A stretch of 64,000 nucleotides of DNA from Stieleria mannarensis (lineage in GTDB: Bacteria > Planctomycetota > Planctomycetia > Pirellulales > Pirellulaceae): the NCBI RefSeq assembly GCF_014154935.1, contig NZ_JACEHH010000038.1, positions 1 to 64,000 on the forward strand, written 5' to 3'. The notes beneath the pieces are model-generated. The model was not told the origin of the DNA and did no database searches. It saw only the letters and a program-made list of their open reading frames with translations. The translations under genes and the position numbers were made by a program. Positions 60,955 to 64,000 of the stretch are shown here, one piece after another. Each line of letters starts with the position of its first letter. Position 1 is the first letter of the stretch.

Positions 60955-63296
60955 CGTGTCTGCTCCATCGCACTTCGTGCCTTGCGTCGCCGCATCATCG
61001 CGGCCGCGCCCGCGCCACCGAGCGAGAAAAATGCGGTGATCGGTCCGATCGGACCACCGCCGCCGCCACCGCCCGACGCACCCGAGAAGTTGCGGCCGCC
61101 GGTGGGCGAACGGTGAGACTGGGACGAGGAAGGAGACGGTCCCGAGGGCGCCGGCATGGTGGGGGCCGCGTTGTCGACAGCGACTGGCCGTTGCGGCGGC
61201 GTGTCCCCGGTGACCTTGTCCGCGGTAACTGATGAAGCTGCCGCAGGACCACTGCGGACCGACTTGGCGACCGCCCGAGAGCGACCGACGGACGCTTCCG
61301 TCATCCCCTCCGGCATCATCACCGGGACGGACTCACTGATCAGCGCCCCCTGCGATGTCTCGGAGAGTTCTTTCTCGACCGCAATGAAGGAGGTGTACTG
61401 AGTCATCAGTTGATGCTTCAGCCCCAGCGCGGTGATTTCTTCACGACCTTGTGGGGTTTCGTGGCCGACGTCGCGGTTCCAGATCTGTCGGATCCGCTGG
61501 CGGGCCCAAATCGGACCGATCGAATCATGGGCAACTTCTTGCGGCGGGAGTTCGAGTTCGAGTTTCATTTCAACAGCTTGCCCCAGCACGTTCCCCTGCA
61601 AACGGACGGTCCCCGACGCCGGGGTTTCATAGCGTCCCAAGACGACGAGCGGCTTGCCCGCGTACAGGTCCGGAAGTCGCGCGGGAACTTGGTCGTTGAT
61701 AACCAGTCCTCCCCAGTCGATTTGCAAGTCCGTCATGTAGGGCTGACTGGTACGTTCGTTGAAACGCCGAGCGATCTCGACCGAGTTGTCCTGGTTGTTG
61801 ACTTGCATCGAGAACCCGCGTCCCATCTCCGCGGCGCGGCTGATCAAGTAATCATTCGGTGCGGCCCCGAATGCGATCGGGAACACCCGAGCGTCCTGAA
61901 ACTCGGGTTTTTGTAGGTAGCGCAGAATGGAATGATCATTACCCACCAGGGCGTCGGTCATCAGGATCATGTAGCGGGGTCGAACCCGTTCATCCACGTT
62001 ATTCCCGAGCGCCAACTGGAGTGCCGGCAGCAGCTTCGTCCCACCCTTGGCACGCAGCCCGCGCACGAATTGCTTTGCAGCCTGGACATTGGAATCACTT
62101 GCCGCCACCGAATCCTGCCGAAACGCCGTCGCATGATTATTGAACGCGATCATGCGGAACTCGTCCTGCGGGTTCAAATGATCCAGCACATGCTGGGCGA
62201 ACAATCGCAATTGGCTGATCGCCGGCCCGTTCATCGATCCGCTGGTGTCCAGAACCAGAATCACCTCACGCGGCGTGATCTCGGCGGGCTCGACGGACCA
62301 TTTCGGTTGCAGCGCCAACATGACGTAACCTGCTTCGGAATCCGACCGGCGGTGTACCAATGACGCCAACGTGCTTTGCTCGCCGGCCAAACGGTATTCG
62401 ATGACAAAGTCCTTGTCGGCGATGGTCGACTGGTTCTTTAGGGTCGCGACGGCTTGAGTTTCCGAAGCCCGTTGAATGTCCAGCTCGTGTGTGACGGGCA
62501 CGATCTCCTGAATCGGCATGGCCGCATCGACTTTCACGGTGACAAAGACGTCGTTGCCGTTTCGCATTCCCTCGGGAAGAAAATCGGGTGTGATCCGTGA
62601 CGCATCAGGGACTTCGTCGGTGTCGGTTGCCCAACCGCGACCGACGTTGGGACGGCTCAACGGTTGTCCGGGGATAAAGCGGGGGCCAACGACCATCGGA
62701 AAACGAAAAACATAGCGATCTTCGTCGATCTCCAGCGGATGCACGTACTCGATGTTCACCGTCACCTCGCCATCGGGAGGGATATTGGCGACCGCCTGAG
62801 AGAACACGTTGGCCCGTTCTTGCTCCAACAACGCCGCCTTTCGGCCCTCGTCGCGGGCTTGCTCATATTGACGACGTGCCTCGTCCTTTCGTTTGACCTC
62901 CCCGACGACCAAGCGTTCTCCGATCTGAAACGAATAGGCGTCGACGGCGCAGTTTTCAGGCAGCGGAAAGACGTACAAGGCCTCGAGTCGATCGGAGTAG
63001 GGGTTTTTGAAAACCTGGGAAACGCGAACCCGCGCCAAAACCCCCGAAATCTCGGCCTCCACACGCGTCTCTTTCAAGGTGAAGCACTGGCTTGGTGACG
63101 GCAACGTTGCTTTCAAATCCTCGAAATCGTCCTCGGCGACTCGCATTTGGCCCTGTGTGACAGGCGCCCCATCGAGCACGGTGTAGCCCGCCTGTGCGAC
63201 GGAGGAGAACAGGCAAATCGATGCCAGGACGACGAACGCCCCGCTGACAGCCGACCAGATCGATCGACGGTGAGTGTCTAAAGAAGGAGTGGCCAT
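60951..63296 (-). CDS. VIT and VWA domain protein with GlyGly-CTERM-like tail
   Basis: A 781-residue exported protein with signal peptide (VVLASICLFSSVAQA). The vault/inter-alpha-trypsin (VIT) domain has ISGVLARVRVSQVFKNPYSD, EALYVFPLPENCAVDAYSF and ANIPPDGEVTVNIEYVHPL. A von Willebrand A domain follows with MIDAS VLDTSGSMNGP and later YMILMTDALVGNDH. The Ser/Pro/Gly linker gives way to SGGGGGGGPIGPITAFFSLG, a short hydrophobic stretch, and a basic MMRRRKARS end. That tail is a GlyGly-CTERM-like sorting signal. It overlaps the rhombosortase-like gene downstream by 4 bp. This resembles the marine sortase-target VIT/VWA proteins of proteobacteria. Confidence 0.88.
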   Translation of the reverse strand: MATPSLDTHRRSIWSAVSGAFVVLASICLFSSVAQAGYTVLDGAPVTQGQMRVAEDDFEDLKATLPSPSQCFTLKETRVEAEISGVLARVRVSQVFKNPYSDRLEALYVFPLPENCAVDAYSFQIGERLVVGEVKRKDEARRQYEQARDEGRKAALLEQERANVFSQAVANIPPDGEVTVNIEYVHPLEIDEDRYVFRFPMVVGPRFIPGQPLSRPNVGRGWATDTDEVPDASRITPDFLPEGMRNGNDVFVTVKVDAAMPIQEIVPVTHELDIQRASETQAVATLKNQSTIADKDFVIEYRLAGEQSTLASLVHRRSDSEAGYVMLALQPKWSVEPAEITPREVILVLDTSGSMNGPAISQLRLFAQHVLDHLNPQDEFRMIAFNNHATAFRQDSVAASDSNVQAAKQFVRGLRAKGGTKLLPALQLALGNNVDERVRPRYMILMTDALVGNDHSILRYLQKPEFQDARVFPIAFGAAPNDYLISRAAEMGRGFSMQVNNQDNSVEIARRFNERTSQPYMTDLQIDWGGLVINDQVPARLPDLYAGKPLVVLGRYETPASGTVRLQGNVLGQAVEMKLELELPPQEVAHDSIGPIWARQRIRQIWNRDVGHETPQGREEITALGLKHQLMTQYTSFIAVEKELSETSQGALISESVPVMMPEGMTEASVGRSRAVAKSVRSGPAAASSVTADKVTGDTPPQRPVAVDNAAPTMPAPSGPSPSSSQSHRSPTGGRNFSGASGGGGGGGPIGPITAFFSLGGAGAAAMMRRRKARSAMEQTR

Positions 63297-63409
63297 GATG
63301 AGAGTTGCTCCGTGACGGAGGATTCGAAGTGACTCTCAATAAAGATCCTGCCCCAAGGCCGGCGAAGCGCGGAATCAAGAGATTTCTATGGCGGGACCGC
63401 CCCTTTGAC

Positions 63410-63473
63410 GTAGCGACGCTCGATGCGAGCGTGGAAATCGCCCAGGATCCACCTTCTGGCGAAGGTAGCCACG
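63410..63473. repeat. Dispersed repeat family B, copy before the VIT/VWA gene
   Basis: GTAGCGACGCTCGATGCGAG then CGTGGAAATCGCCCAGGATC and the hairpin ACCTTCTGGCGAAGGT, nearly identical to 55818-55881. It lies between the stop of the VWA gene at 63476 and the start of the VIT/VWA gene. Confidence 0.88.
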
Positions 63474-63475
63474 AG

Positions 63476-64000
63476 TCAGCGAGTCGCTGAGTCGCTTTCG
63501 CCGGCCACGATCGTCTTTACATCCTCCTTGGCCGCCCACTGGAAAATGTCCTCGCGGCGCAGCGCCGATGCCATCAAGTCTGGGAATTGGTCGGGCGTGC
63601 AGGCGAATACGGCGATGCCCATGGCGGCCACGGTGCCGGCCAAATCGGCGTCGTAGTAGGGACGCCCTTCGTCACTGAGTGCCAACAAAACAATCACGTT
63701 GACGCCGGCCGAAACGAGTCGGCCCAGCCGCGCAATCAGCTCGTCGGCGTTGCCCCCTTCGCACAGATCGGTGATCAGAATCAAATGCGACTTGCGGGGT
63801 TGTTGGATCTTTTCGGAACAGTAGCTGACCGCCTGGTTGATGTCGGTGCCGCCGCCCAGCTGAATGCCGAACAGGACCTCGACGGGATCCGAGAGTTTTT
63901 CGGTCAAGTCCAGGACCACGGTGTCGAAGCAAACCAGTTGGGTTCGCACGACCGGCAACGAAGCCATCACCGCGGCGAAGATGGAGGAATAGATGACCGA
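63476..64000 (-). CDS. VWA-domain protein, 5' end outside the window
   Basis: The C-terminal 175 residues of a VWA-domain protein, reading open to the window edge. It starts in the helix after the presumed MIDAS (SVIYSSIFAAVMASLPVVRT), continues LVCFDTVVLDLTEKL and GIQLGGGTDINQAVSYC (the conserved Thr loop) and ends SDEGRPYYDADLAGTVAAMG, FACTPDQFPDLM. This matches the CoxE-like VWA proteins that work with MoxR AAA ATPases, so a MoxR gene may lie beyond the edge. The GTG at 63970 is not the real start, because the frame stays open and conserved-looking before it. Confidence 0.82.
   Translation of the reverse strand, partial: SVIYSSIFAAVMASLPVVRTQLVCFDTVVLDLTEKLSDPVEVLFGIQLGGGTDINQAVSYCSEKIQQPRKSHLILITDLCEGGNADELIARLGRLVSAGVNVIVLLALSDEGRPYYDADLAGTVAAMGIAVFACTPDQFPDLMASALRREDIFQWAAKEDVKTIVAGESDSATR

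Overview
The window looks like chromosomal DNA of a planctomycete, most likely a Rhodopirellula-type member of the Pirellulaceae. This is inferred from gene content: four formylglycine-type sulfatases, a PVC-type heme (CxxCH) beta-propeller protein, a DUF1080 secreted hydrolase, two very large surface proteins that open with an LEPR-XLL-like motif and end in dockerin-like repeats, Tat-exported Gfo/Idh/MocA proteins, a membrane Ser/Thr kinase, and GC-rich DNA. No rRNA, tRNA, CRISPR array or transposase gene was recognised. Names rest on reading motifs by eye; no database search was run.

Layout. 1-303: 110-bp tandem repeats abutting a human-type transketolase (minus strand). 2388-4579: rhodanese, small orphan, dodecin, SRPBCC protein, small membrane protein. 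4689-12008: tightly packed degradative operon (DUF1080, PVC cytochrome, two sulfatases). 12121-17439: LEPR-XLL/propeller/GEVED/dockerin giant, then an Ala/Gln-rich membrane protein. 17662-21961: two convergent sulfatases, the second coupled to argH. 22142-28433: 917-aa secreted orphan facing a tadA-tadB-tadC block. 28754-33179: small ORFs, an oxidoreductase lacking the EKP motif, a thioredoxin-like protein, a divergent MurB and an FtsQ/DivIB-like protein. 33311-42942: LEPR-type metalloprotease-dockerin giant, argC, CPBP protease, large VWA membrane protein. 43316-45242: CAP-domain PEP-CTERM protein and a flavin oxidase. 45366-51013: ECF sigma factor overlapping a 1702-residue membrane protein that joins an anti-sigma-like N-terminus to an alpha-2-macroglobulin. 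51286-60194: Tat Gfo/Idh protein, RlmM-like methyltransferase, amidohydrolase with no obvious start codon, sensor kinase, FHA protein, radical SAM protein. 60292-64000: a rhombosortase-like rhomboid overlapping the gene of a VIT/VWA protein with a GlyGly-CTERM-like tail, then a truncated VWA protein.

How the parts fit. The sulfatases, DUF1080 protein and heme protein suggest growth on sulfated marine polysaccharides. The giant secreted proteins and three different tail types (dockerin-like, PEP-CTERM, GlyGly-CTERM-like) suggest an elaborate cell surface. The sigma/macroglobulin pair and the kinase/FHA neighbours are sensing systems.

The strongest leads are the sigma factor/thioester-macroglobulin fusion, the coupled rhombosortase and substrate, and the murB-like/ftsQ-like pair in which the MurB appears to lack its catalytic Ser and Glu. 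Between genes there are at least three families of short hairpin-forming dispersed repeats, and three genes have their TAG stop inside a repeat edge that reads GTAG.
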